Origin: Salipiger mangrovisoli
Lineage (GTDB): Bacteria > Pseudomonadota > Alphaproteobacteria > Rhodobacterales > Rhodobacteraceae
Assembly (NCBI RefSeq): GCF_015223355.1
Contig: NZ_JADFFK010000003.1
Coordinates: 1 to 64,000 of the forward strand
Direction of reading: 5' to 3'
DNA length: 64,000 nt
The notes under the pieces are model-generated. The model saw nothing but the letters and a program-made list of their open reading frames with translations. It searched no databases and was not told the origin of the DNA. The translations under genes and the position numbers were made by a program. Every line of letters starts with the position of its first letter. Position 1 is the stretch's first letter. Of the stretch, positions 17,989 through 26,399 are shown in pieces.

Positions 17989-18858
17989 TCAGACCGGCTC
18001 GGTCACGGTCCCGGCGCGCAGCAGTTCCTCGGCGATGACCAGCCCGTCCACCATGCCGATGCAGGCCCAGGCGCCGAGATGCGGCGTGGTGGCGTGCACC
18101 GCGTCGCCGATCAGCATCACCCGGCCGACGTGCCAGGGCTGCGGCGGCAGCTCGGCGTCCACGACCCAGTCGTTGCTTGGGCGGTCCTCGGTGACGAACA
18201 TGCAGCTGCGCCCCTCGATGATCGGGTTGATCCCGGCCTTCAGCCCCCTGCCAAGCCACATGTTGAGCGTCTCGACCCCTTCCGGCGTAGGAAGTTCGGC
18301 GCGCCAGACGGCTTGGCCGACATAGGCAGGTATCGGGGCGTCCGGCATCAGCCTGGCCCGGGTCTTGGAAAAGAGCCCGTCGGTGCCGATCACCGCGTCG
18401 TTGCGGCCCGTGCTGCCATCGGTGAAACTGACGGTGACACCGCTTTCATCCTCGTCCAGCCTCTCGAAGCTGCATCCGAGCTTCACCGCGACGCCCGCCG
18501 CGCGGGTGGTCTTTGCAAGGTTGCCCGCCAGCGACGGGCGCATGATCGCGGCATTTCCCGGACGGCCGGTGCCGGGCATCGGCGGGGTGGGGGTGGCGAC
18601 GATCACTTGGTCGCTGTGCGGCATGCGCACCACCAGCCCGTCGGTTGACGGGCGGGTCTGCTGGAACATCTCGAGGATGCCGAGCTGCGCGAACACCCGC
18701 AGCGTCGCGCCATGCAGGCCGGTCCCCGCGCCCTAGCTGCGCCAGCCCGCACTGATCTCGACGAGGTCGGTCTCTACGCCGCCGCGCGCCAGCATGATCG
18801 CCGCGGACATGCCTGAAAAGCCGCCGCCGATGACCAGAACCTTCTGTACCGCTGCCAT
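17989..18858 (-). pseudogene. FAD-dependent monooxygenase (salicylate hydroxylase-like), in-frame TAG and lost C-terminus
   Basis: ATG 18858 begins the FAD-binding Rossmann motif VLVIGGGFSGMSAA. After 41 codons TAG 18733-18735 interrupts the frame exactly where relatives have an aromatic residue (W-R-S-stop-G-A-G); the same frame continues with H-G-A-T-L-R, the second FAD motif LIGDAVHATTPH and stops at 17989. Roughly 90 C-terminal residues of this family are missing. The intact enzyme would hydroxylate an aromatic ring using NAD(P)H and O2. Both lesions should abolish function. Confidence 0.85.
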
Positions 18859-18881
18859 GATCAGCCCTCTCGTGCTGCGCG

Positions 18882-19194
18882 TCAGGCAACCTGTGCCGGG
18901 ACGCTGATGGACCCGTCCTCTGCCTTGGTGAGAGGCACGCGGGTCAGGCTTCTTCTCAAGCAAGGGCCCGACACGCAGGCCCCTCTCTCGATTTCGAAAA
19001 GTGCCCCATGTGCGTGACAGGCGATGAGCGTTCCATTGCCTTTCAGGTAGGCGTCGCTGTGCCAGACCATCGGCGTGCCGCCTCGGCTCACCACGATCGC
19101 GTTGCGCGGGGCACCGGTCAGGGGCAGGAAGCCGCGGGCGGTACCCTCGGGAATGCCGTCCCGATGGCACTGCCCGCGGCTGCCCCGCGCTCAT
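18882..19194 (-). pseudogene. Rieske-type [2Fe-2S] protein, frameshifted and lacking the first cluster motif
   Basis: ATG 19194 overlaps the preceding stop as ATGA, but the conserved sequence (GIPEGTARGFLPLTGAPRN) is in another frame, so a frameshift lies within the first 15 codons. The second cluster motif is present (CHAHGALFEIERGACVSGPC), while the preceding CPH motif expected between PMVW and DAYLKG is absent, apparently through a deletion of about 14 residues. An electron-transfer ferredoxin without one ligand pair cannot hold a Rieske cluster. It stands 23 bp before the FAD monooxygenase gene. Confidence 0.8.
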
Positions 19195-19596
19195 GGCGTG
19201 CCAGGTGCGCTTCCCGGACCGCCCTCGGGGCCGCCGCCGGGGGCCCATTTCTCGCGCCACTGCAGCAGGAACATCTGGCGCGGCTCCGGGGCCGTTCAGC
19301 GCCTCGCGCGCGACCCATGTGTCGTCGTGCTTGTCCATGCCGGGCACGAAGAGCATCACGTGGCTCAGCGAGCGGGGCGGGGCGGGCATGTTGTCGGTGA
19401 CGCCAAGCTCGTTCGGCGCGGGCAGCTTGGGGCCGCCCTTGGGTCGGGTGATGACGCCGGTGCCGTCCAGGGTCTCGAAGAGCCTTCCGGACGCGTCGAG
19501 CTGGACCGGCTTCGGGCCGAAATCGGTCAGATAGGTTATCGATCCCTCCAGATCGTCCACCCCGAACACCGGGTCGTCGGGTCCGATGATGCGCAT
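19191..19596 (-). pseudogene. VOC-family (glyoxalase/extradiol dioxygenase-like) protein, deleted and frameshifted
   Basis: ATG 19596 opens a typical VOC N-terminus (IIGPDDPVFGVDDLE, LDGTGVITRPKGGPKLP). It passes abruptly into a segment normally found near the end of two-domain VOC proteins (SLSHVMLFVPGMDK), then loses frame near 19290; the proper tail (QMFLLQWREKWAPGG) is in the frame ending at TGA 19191-19193. The protein is about 130 residues rather than near 300, so a central deletion of about 150 residues is inferred. It was the first gene of the operon, divergent from the LysR gene. Confidence 0.78.
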
Positions 19597-19722
19597 GGCA
19601 AGGCGCCTCGGTCTGCCGGCACCCAAGGCGAAACCGGGTGAGAACCTTGCTCGCCAATCCTGGAGCTTTGGCAGGGGCATTTAAAAAATTGTTTCGATGA
19701 ATGGCTGACGTTGATGCGGTGA

Positions 19723-20653
19723 ATGCGTGGGGAGGAGCCCATACGGATCAACAAGCTCGACATGAACCTGCTGGCGGCGCTGGACATTCTGCAGCAGACC
19801 CGCAGCGTGACGCGGGTGTCGGAGGAGATGTTCCTCACCCGGTCGGCCATGTCGAATGCGCTCGGGCGGCTTCGGACCTTCTTCGACGACCCGCTTTTGG
19901 TACAGGTGGCGAGGGACGTGGAGCTTTCGCCGCTTGCCGAGACGCTACGGAAGCCGGTGCGCGAGATCATGATGCGGGTGGAAAGCGCCACGCGCATCCG
20001 CCCGGTCTTCGATCCGCTCACCGACGCGCGGACCTTCAACATCGTCATCTCGGACTATTCTATGGCGGTGCCCGGCGCGCAGCTGTCGCGCCGGGTGGCC
20101 GCGCAGGCGCCGAACATCCGGCTCAATCTGCGCCCGCAGCACGCCGATCCGAGCAGGCAGGTCGACCGGGGCGAGACGGACTTGCTGATCGTGCCCGACT
20201 ACCTTGGGGTCAGCGACCAGGAGCACGAGATCCTCTTCGAGGACGAGCTGGTGGTGCTGGTCGACGCCAGCGGCCCGCACGTCGGGGTGGAGATGACGCT
20301 CGAACGGTTCGCCGCCGCGCCGCAGGTGCTGATGGAGCCGCTGACCGGACAGGAGAGCTATCCCGCCGTGTCGATCCGCAATGCCGGGATCGTGGCGCAC
20401 AAGGTGCTTTGGTCCTTCCTCTTTTCCTCTGTCCCAGAGCTGATCCGCGGCACCGATCGGATCAGGTTCATCCAGCGCCGCCTCGCACAGCTTGCCGTCG
20501 CACGGGGGGCATGAAGATGCATCCTGCACCCTTCCCGGTGGCAGCGTTGCGGCAGAGCACCCGCTGGCATAGGCGCCGCACCCGCGATCCGGGCTGATCT
20601 GGATGCGGACGCTTCTGGAAGCCTGCGTGGTCGGGAGCGAACAGGCGGGATGA
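19723..20653 (+). pseudogene. LysR-type regulator of the decayed operon, two C-terminal frameshifts
   Basis: The N-terminal winged helix (LDMNLLAALDILQQTRS, AMSNALGRLR) and the ligand-binding part read through to TGA 20512-20514, inside a run of six G. With one extra base the protein resumes as GGMKMHPAPFPVAALRQSTRWH, fitting the NahR/NodD-type tail, then needs one more base near 20600 to reach the natural end at 20653. The ribosome site GGAGGAG (19730-19736) faces ATA 19741, where an ATG would be expected, so the start codon may also be mutated; ATG 19723 is an alternative. Its divergent position marks it as the former activator of the operon. Confidence 0.78.
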
Positions 20654-20850
20654 CCGGGGAACGTTCGGCCATCTCGCGGACGTACCGCGGGACACTGCGT
20701 CCGGCCACAAGACGGCGGGACTCGCGGGGCGTCCTCTTGCCTGAAGGACGGCGCCGCTGCGCGCCGAGTACCCCCGCCGGGCCGGAGGACGCCCAGCACC
20801 CCACGGCAGCCTGTGGCCCGCCGCCCCTGTCGATCCGTGTGCTGGCCAAC

Positions 20851-21927
20851 ATGGGCCGCACCGGACTTTTGGGGATCATGTCCTCGAACGAGCGCGACGG
20901 CGCGGTGCAGTCCCGCGTCGCCTTCGGCCGCGGCATGTCGGCGCTTCCGGGCCGTCCCAGGCACGGCTCCACCGACGGCGTGAGCGAGCTGCTCACCCCA
21001 CTGAGTGCCATCGTCCGACTGAACACCGGTCCGAGCGACAGCGCTTCTTACCTGCGCTTTTCCCAGGACAACGGCTGGTCGGATGCCTGCCGTACCGAGA
21101 ACGCCGGTACCGAGATGGAAAACGGCAGCGAAGCCCACGGCCTTGGCGCGCAGTATTTCTACGACCCGAATGCCAATCTGATGCTGGGTCTCGGGGTCGC
21201 GATGAACCGCAACGAGGTCGAGATGCGCCACAACGACGGCAGCAGCGAGGTCGAGTTCTGGGCGCTGCGGGCCGATGTGCTGAAGGTGGTGAACGAGACC
21301 CGGGGTGTCGCCCTGCGCGTCGGCTGGTTCAATGAAGCCGCCGAGACCGGCATCCCGCTGCCCTTTGCCACGATGGAATCCGAGCAAGGGGCGGAGCGAC
21401 TCTACCTGCAGGCCGACGCCGTGGGCACCTTCCCCAGGGCCGACATCGCTGCGCTGCCGGAAAGCTGGATCGCGCGTTCCACCATCGGCGCGGGCTGGCA
21501 GAAGATCTGGTTCGACGAAGTCACCAACTCGCTGGGCGCGACTATCAAGGGGCCGCGGGGCGAAAGCACCTAGGACTACGGATCGGTCCATGCGAAGGCG
21601 GCGCTGCAACAGGTGGGACCGGGCAAGCTCCATCCCTACGCGGCGCTCGGCATCGACGTCGAGTTCGTCAATTCCTACGACAGCGATGAGGATGAGACGG
21701 CCTATCTGAACAGTTTTGCAGAAGCGCGGATCGCACTGTCGCGTTCTGCGATGATCAATGTCAGCGACGGGCGCTACGACGGGTTCACTGGCAATCGCAC
21801 CAAAGAGCCGCTGGTCGTGGCGCTTGGCGTCACCTTTCGACAGGGCGCATGCCCCGGAACCTCCGAGGCATGCGACTCCCACGGTTGGTCGACCATCGGG
21901 CGATGTGTGTTTCCAGACCGCATATGA
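20851..21927 (+). pseudogene. Outer-membrane beta-barrel (autotransporter-like) domain protein, in-frame TAG
   Basis: Alternating hydrophobic/polar strands (LGAQYFYDPNANLMLGLGVAM, SWIARSTIGAGWQKIWF) and a final strand P-L-V-V-A-L-G-V-T-F-R resemble the translocator barrel of autotransporters. TAG 21571-21573 splits the frame, which continues without shift (DYGSVHAKAALQQVG, YAALGIDVEFVNSY). No passenger domain or signal peptide could be found upstream; the ATG at 20851 is arbitrary and the open frame reaches back to 20650 with no barrel-like sequence. The barrel is therefore both headless and interrupted. Confidence 0.6.
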
Positions 21928-22081
21928 GGGGTGCGCTGGGCAGCGACATCGACGCACAAGAGAGTCTGCACGCCCGGCAAGGTCGCCCGTAATTCTTGAT
22001 AATTTCCTTCATGTTTGCCACAGGAGGCGGGATCGCGGCTTCGCGCCGCGGGTCTTTGCAGGTTTCTTGAGGATCGAGCCA

Positions 22082-22945
22082 GTGACAAAACGCGACTTCT
22101 GTTCCGACGCAAGTCGTGCCGTGGGCGAGCCGCTGGCGGGAACCGCCAAGCATCCGGAGCGTCTGCTGCTGATCCGCTGGCCGAAAGGTCGGTGGAGCCG
22201 GAACCTCGCGATCGCCCAAGACATGTCGCCGGAGCTTGTCGATGTCATCGAAGCGCTGCGTGCCGACGGGCGGAGGGTCAACCTCATCGACCGCAAGCAA
22301 GAGGCCGGGGGGCGCTGCCGCCTGCGGCTCTATCCCGAGCAGCTGGGCTGCGACGTCGATTGGGCGGAACTGCCGGGGGTGCTGCAACGGCTTCGAGACG
22401 GTGATGTGACGGGCTGGATCGCGCTGGACAGGCCGGTGATGCTGGTCTGCACGCATGGCCAGAAGGATCGCTGCTGCGCCCTGCACGGCTTCGCGCTCTA
22501 CCAAGCGCTGCATGAACACGCGCCGGACTTCGAAGTCTGGGAGAGCACCCATCTCGGCGGGTGTCGGCTTTCGGCAGGGGCGCTGGTGCTGCCGGCTCTG
22601 CACAAATACGGCAGGCTGCTGCCGACCGATGCAGCGCCGCTGCTCGAGGCGGAACGCAGCGGCCGGCCTTGGGCCGAGAAATGGCGGGGTCCGTGCGACC
22701 TTGTGCCGGAGGCGCAGGCGGTGGCCGTGGCGGCTGCACGCGCCGGGCTTGTTGATCCCGGTCTCGACAACCCGCGTCCGGGTATCTGGCGGGCAACGAC
22801 GCTGGCGGACACAAGGTGGTTCGCCACCGCGCGCGATCAGGTAACCCGCCCCCCCACGTGCAGCGATCTCGACCTTGGCTGTTCTGAGGAAGCCGAGGTC
22901 TATCACGTGCGGGAAATCGCGGGGCCGCTGGTGGCTATTTCCTGA
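22082..22945 (+). CDS. Sucrase/ferredoxin-like (thioredoxin-fold [2Fe-2S]) protein
   Basis: 287 residues from GTG 22082, with GAGGA upstream. It belongs to the sucrase/ferredoxin-like (Apd1-type) family: a Cys-rich motif CTHGQKDRCCALHGF near residue 125, a H-L-G-G-C-R motif, and a C-terminal two-Cys region. Members bind a [2Fe-2S] cluster in a thioredoxin-like fold; several are encoded with siderophore genes, where they may reduce ferric siderophores. The neighbouring FetAB genes and the siderophore importer 1.5 kb away support a role in iron release. Its 3' end overlaps the convergent fetB by 11 bp. Confidence 0.8.
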   Translation: MTKRDFCSDASRAVGEPLAGTAKHPERLLLIRWPKGRWSRNLAIAQDMSPELVDVIEALRADGRRVNLIDRKQEAGGRCRLRLYPEQLGCDVDWAELPGVLQRLRDGDVTGWIALDRPVMLVCTHGQKDRCCALHGFALYQALHEHAPDFEVWESTHLGGCRLSAGALVLPALHKYGRLLPTDAAPLLEAERSGRPWAEKWRGPCDLVPEAQAVAVAAARAGLVDPGLDNPRPGIWRATTLADTRWFATARDQVTRPPTCSDLDLGCSEEAEVYHVREIAGPLVAIS

Positions 22946-23729
22946 CTGCCAGCCGATCGAGCCGCAGCCGGTGCCGGGCATCCGTCACCCGCTGCGCCAT
23001 GGCGTAGGTCGCACCAAGCGTGCCCAGGGCCGTCGCGCCGGCGAGCAGGAACATCAGGAACATCTGCAGGCGCGCGGCACCGAAGACCTCGGCACCGGCC
23101 AGCAATTGCCCGGTCATCATGCCGGGAATGGTCACGACGCCAATTGCCGCCATCGCGTTGATCGTGGGCATCATACCGCGCGTGACGGCTTGGCGGATCA
23201 CCGGCCGCAGGGCCTCGTTCCGCGTCGCGCCGAGGGCAAGCCGCGCCTCGATCCCGCGTGCGTCCCGCAGCACCCCCTGCGCGAAGGTATCGAGCGACAG
23301 CGAGACCCCGGTCATCGATGCACCGGCCACCATCCCGAAGATTGGCAGGGCAGTGCGTGGATGCCACCAGGAACCGTCGTCGCCCAGCAGCAGCAGCGCG
23401 GGAAGCGTTACCGCAAGTCCCGCCGTAAGCATGGCGGTGACCCCGACCAGTCCGGTCCACAGCCGCCCCGGAGGCTGTTCCTGCCGGGCCACCACCTCGG
23501 CGCCCGCAAAGCCCGCCATCACCACCATAGCGGCAAGGGTGACAAGAAAGGTCTCGGTGCGGAACAGCCAGCCCAGAACGAAAGCAAGGCCGACGAGTTG
23601 CAGAACCATCCGCAGCGCCGAGATCAACAAGGACCTGCCAAAGCCGAGCCTTAGCAGCCGTGACAACGAGGCGCAGAAGATCACCAGGCTCGCGGCGGCC
23701 AGGATTTCGCCCGCGTTCGGGGCGGTCAT
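22935..23729 (-). CDS. fetB: FetB/UPF0014-type ABC permease, probable iron exporter
   Basis: 264 residues with about seven membrane helices. It matches the YbbM/FetB family by length and by conserved blocks such as FGMVAGASMTGVSLSLD, RLALGATRNEAL and the P-T-I-N-A-M-A-A-I-G-V-V-T-I-P-G-M-M-T-G-Q stretch. In E. coli FetAB lowers intracellular iron during oxidative stress. The start ATG 23729 overlaps the stop of the ATPase gene by 4 bp. It pairs with the ATPase upstream and faces the divergent siderophore importer, so import and export genes share one control region. Confidence 0.88.
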   Translation of the reverse strand: MTAPNAGEILAAASLVIFCASLSRLLRLGFGRSLLISALRMVLQLVGLAFVLGWLFRTETFLVTLAAMVVMAGFAGAEVVARQEQPPGRLWTGLVGVTAMLTAGLAVTLPALLLLGDDGSWWHPRTALPIFGMVAGASMTGVSLSLDTFAQGVLRDARGIEARLALGATRNEALRPVIRQAVTRGMMPTINAMAAIGVVTIPGMMTGQLLAGAEVFGAARLQMFLMFLLAGATALGTLGATYAMAQRVTDARHRLRLDRLAVRK

Positions 23730-24295
23730 CGGTGCAGCCTCAGCCGTGATGTTCTAAGCCGCTCGGCCTGGTCCTCGTCGTGTGTGACCAGCACTATGGC
23801 GCCGCCCGAGCTCAGGAACGCCTTCAGGAGCGCTTCCACGAGCGCGGTGCTCGCGGCGTCGAGCGAGCTTGTCGGCTCGTCGAGCAGCAGAACGCGCGGT
23901 GCATCCTCCATCGCGCGAAGCAGCGCTCCGCGCTGCCGTTCTCCGGAAGAGAGCTGAAGGATCGGCGCATCCAGCCGGTCTGGCCTCAGCCCCACCGCGG
24001 CGAGATCATCCGCCGTGGGCGGCACCGAGAAATGCGCCCCCAGCGTCGGCTCCCAGAAGGCAGCCTCGGCGGCGAGGTAGCGGATGTCACGGCGCCAGTC
24101 AGGGGCGGCGAAGCTCTCGCAGGGCCGGCCGTCGAGGCTGATCTGTCCCTGCGCGGGATCAAGATCGGCAATGGCGCGCAGCATCAGCGACTTGCCGGTT
24201 CCCGACGGCCCGGTCACGGCAAGGCAGCATCCGGGCTTTAGGTCAAAATCCGGCACCTGGCCCGCGGTGGTCACCAATTGGCTGACGGATAGCAT
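23726..24295 (-). CDS. fetA: FetA-type ABC ATPase
   Basis: 189 residues, small as usual for FetA/YbbL. Walker A GPSGTGKS, signature LSSGERQRGALLRA, Walker B VLLLDEPTSSLD and H-loop VTHDEDQA are all present. The start ATG 24295 has GAGGA upstream; a longer frame to 24466 would run through the divergent promoter. It energises FetB. It is transcribed away from the siderophore-binding protein gene across a 149-bp shared intergenic region. Confidence 0.88.
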   Translation of the reverse strand: MLSVSQLVTTAGQVPDFDLKPGCCLAVTGPSGTGKSLMLRAIADLDPAQGQISLDGRPCESFAAPDWRRDIRYLAAEAAFWEPTLGAHFSVPPTADDLAAVGLRPDRLDAPILQLSSGERQRGALLRAMEDAPRVLLLDEPTSSLDAASTALVEALLKAFLSSGGAIVLVTHDEDQAERLRTSRLRLHR

Positions 24296-24396
24296 GGCGT
24301 CCTCTCGCAAGATCGCGGTCTTCCTGCCGCAAGCGGGGTTCTGCGACAACCACTTCTTGCGCCGCGTGCCAAGTGGCGCTTTACCAGCTGGAATTA

Positions 24397-24415
24397 TCCG
24401 ACTATTCCACTCGGA
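24397..24415. promoter_or_regulatory. Inverted repeat in the fetA / siderophore-importer promoter region
   Basis: TCCGA, nine bases, TCGGA: a perfect 5-bp palindrome with helical-turn spacing in the divergent control region, about 30 bp before the binding-protein start. It is a candidate operator for an iron regulator (RirA/Irr/Fur type), but it does not clearly match a consensus known to me. Confidence 0.3.
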
Positions 24416-24444
24416 CAAATCGGGACGCTCCGGGAGGAATTGCA

Positions 24445-25359
24445 ATGCGCACCATCTTGTCTGCACTGGCGATCATCGGCATCTCTGCGACCGCAGGATT
24501 TGCACGCGACGTGACCCATGCGCTTGGAACCACCGAGGTGCCCGATGCTCCGCAGCGGGTGGTTGTGCTGGAGTTCTCCTTTGTCGATGCGCTGAGCGCC
24601 GTGGGTCTCGCGCCGGTGGGCATTGCCGATGACAACAAGCGCGACCGCATCCAATCCGTCCTCACCGATGTCATCGGCGATGACTGGACCAGCGTCGGTA
24701 CCCGCAAGACCCCGAGCCTCGAGGTCATCGCCTCGCTTCAGCCGGATCTGATCATCGCCGACAAGACGCGGCACGAGGCGATCTATGACACGCTGGGGCA
24801 GATCGCGCCGACGGTGGTCTACGACAGCCTCACCGGCGACTATCAGGATGTGCTGGAAGAGGCGACGCGCATTGGCGAAGCGGTCGGTCGCGCCGAGGAG
24901 ATGGCGGAGTTCCAGCGCGCGCATGCGGCCCGTATGGAGGCCATTCGCGACGAGGTCGCGGACTCCGTCGTCGGGCGCGCCGCGCAGTTCGGGGTGATCA
25001 ATGCCAACGGCTTCTGGCTGCACAGCCCGCAATCCTACGTCGGCAGCCTGCTCGACTATTTCGGCTTCGCGCCCGTCATGAGCCCGTCCGGGGACGACAG
25101 CTATGGAGAGCTTTATCAGCAGGTGACGCTCGAGCAGGCCTCGGAGCTCGAGCCCGCGGTGCTGATCCTGGGCAAGATCGAGGGCGAGCATACGCTCGAC
25201 CTCGACTGGGCGGACGAGGCTCTTTGGCAGCAAATCCCGGCGGTCCGAGACGGCAATGTCTTCGACGTGTCCTCGAACCTCTGGTCCCGCTCGCGCGGAA
25301 TGCTGACCGCAGAGGCCACGGCACGCGACATCCGCGAGATCGCGCAGTCGCTGAAGTGA
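24445..25359 (+). CDS. Ferric siderophore ABC transporter, periplasmic binding protein
   Basis: 304 residues with a Sec signal (MRTILSALAIIGISATAGFA). It has the helical-backbone fold of FecB/FhuD-type binding proteins: PQRVVVLEFSFVDALSAVGLAPVGIADD near the start, LEVIASLQPDLIIAD, and VYDSLTGDYQDVLEEA. This group usually binds citrate- or hydroxamate-type ferric chelates in the periplasm. GGAGG precedes ATG 24445. The stop overlaps the GTG of the permease gene (GTGA), so four genes to 28220 form one operon. Confidence 0.92.
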   Translation: MRTILSALAIIGISATAGFARDVTHALGTTEVPDAPQRVVVLEFSFVDALSAVGLAPVGIADDNKRDRIQSVLTDVIGDDWTSVGTRKTPSLEVIASLQPDLIIADKTRHEAIYDTLGQIAPTVVYDSLTGDYQDVLEEATRIGEAVGRAEEMAEFQRAHAARMEAIRDEVADSVVGRAAQFGVINANGFWLHSPQSYVGSLLDYFGFAPVMSPSGDDSYGELYQQVTLEQASELEPAVLILGKIEGEHTLDLDWADEALWQQIPAVRDGNVFDVSSNLWSRSRGMLTAEATARDIREIAQSLK

Positions 25360-26399
25360 GGCAAGTGCTGGCCCAGGATCGTCCGCTCGGAGAGGGGGCC
25401 GCGGTCTTGCGCCGGGCCGCACTCCCTTGCCTTGCGCTGCTTGTCGTGCTCGGCGGCTGTGCCCTGTCGCTGGCGACCGGCGGCCGCAGCGATGTCGGTC
25501 TCGCCGACCTTTCCGGGCTTTTCGCCGGATCCGGAGCGACGCTTGCGGAACAGACCATGCGCGACATCCGGCTGCCACGCACGCTCTGTGCCGTCTTCCT
25601 GGGCGTCAACCTGGGCCTTGCCGGGTTGATCCTGCAGGCGGTGACCCGCAACGCGCTGGCCGCGCCGGGGCTGCTTGGCATCAACCAGGGAGCAGCGCTC
25701 GGGATTGTCCTCGGGCTCATCGTGCCGGCGCTTGCAGGGGTGCCGCAATCTTTGCTCGCGGTGGTCTTTGGCCTGCTGGCAGTCGCTGCGACCTTCGCGA
25801 TCTCCGGGGCCTTTTCGGGGCGCATCGAGTCGCTGCGCCTGATCCTCGGCGGCATTGCCGTCGGGGCGCTCGGCTTCGCCGCCGTGCGTCTGGGCTACAC
25901 GCTCGAGGATGACCTTGCGCGGCAGGTGGTGCGCTGGACCGTGGGCGACATCGGCGGCGTGCGGATGCCCGAGGCGCTGCGTCTCGGGGCCACCGCGCTG
26001 CTTGGTATCCTGGCGGCCTTCGGCCTGGCGCAGCGGTTGAACCTGATGGCTCTGGGGCAGGCCGCGAGCCACGGGCTCGGGGCGGATCCGATGCGCACGC
26101 TGATGCTGGGCGCTGGTGTCGCCTCGGTGATGACCGGGGTCTGCGTCTCTGTCGCGGGGCCGATCGCCTTTGCCGGCCTGGTCGTGCCGCATCTCGCCAA
26201 GGCACTGGCCGGCGCAGACCATCGCCGGCTGGTCTTGGTGACAGCCACGCTCGGGGCCGGGCTGATGGCCTGGGCGGATGCGGGCTCGAAGCTCTGGCCC
26301 GGCTTTTCCGAGATCCCAGTGGGCGTTATCGTCTCGATCATCGGCGCGCCCTGGTTTCTGGCCATCGTCCTGACGCGGAGGGCGAGTTCGCATGGCTGA
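25356..26399 (+). CDS. Siderophore ABC transporter permease 1 (FecCD family)
   Basis: 347 residues from GTG 25356, overlapping the binding-protein stop. The family blocks are clear: R-D-I-R-L-P-R-T, G-L-I-L-Q-A-V-T-R-N-x-L-A-x-P-x-L-L-G-I-N-x-G-A, and near the end the G-P-I-A-F-A-G-L-V-V-P-H motif that contacts the ATPase. About nine or ten helices. Together with the next permease it forms a heterodimeric inner-membrane channel. Its gene overlaps the next by 8 bp. Confidence 0.92.
   Translation: MRQVLAQDRPLGEGAAVLRRAALPCLALLVVLGGCALSLATGGRSDVGLADLSGLFAGSGATLAEQTMRDIRLPRTLCAVFLGVNLGLAGLILQAVTRNALAAPGLLGINQGAALGIVLGLIVPALAGVPQSLLAVVFGLLAVAATFAISGAFSGRIESLRLILGGIAVGALGFAAVRLGYTLEDDLARQVVRWTVGDIGGVRMPEALRLGATALLGILAAFGLAQRLNLMALGQAASHGLGADPMRTLMLGAGVASVMTGVCVSVAGPIAFAGLVVPHLAKALAGADHRRLVLVTATLGAGLMAWADAGSKLWPGFSEIPVGVIVSIIGAPWFLAIVLTRRASSHG

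Noticed and set aside
13443-21573. Stop-codon recoding (selenocysteine, pyrrolysine or suppressor tRNA) as explanation for in-frame stops
   Set aside because: TGA, TAG and TAA all occur, together with frameshifts and deletions; no SECIS-like structure or recoding genes were seen.
19945-21957. Long minus-strand frame opposite the LysR and barrel remnants
   Set aside because: Damaged plus-strand genes explain the region; the minus frame has no recognisable domain.
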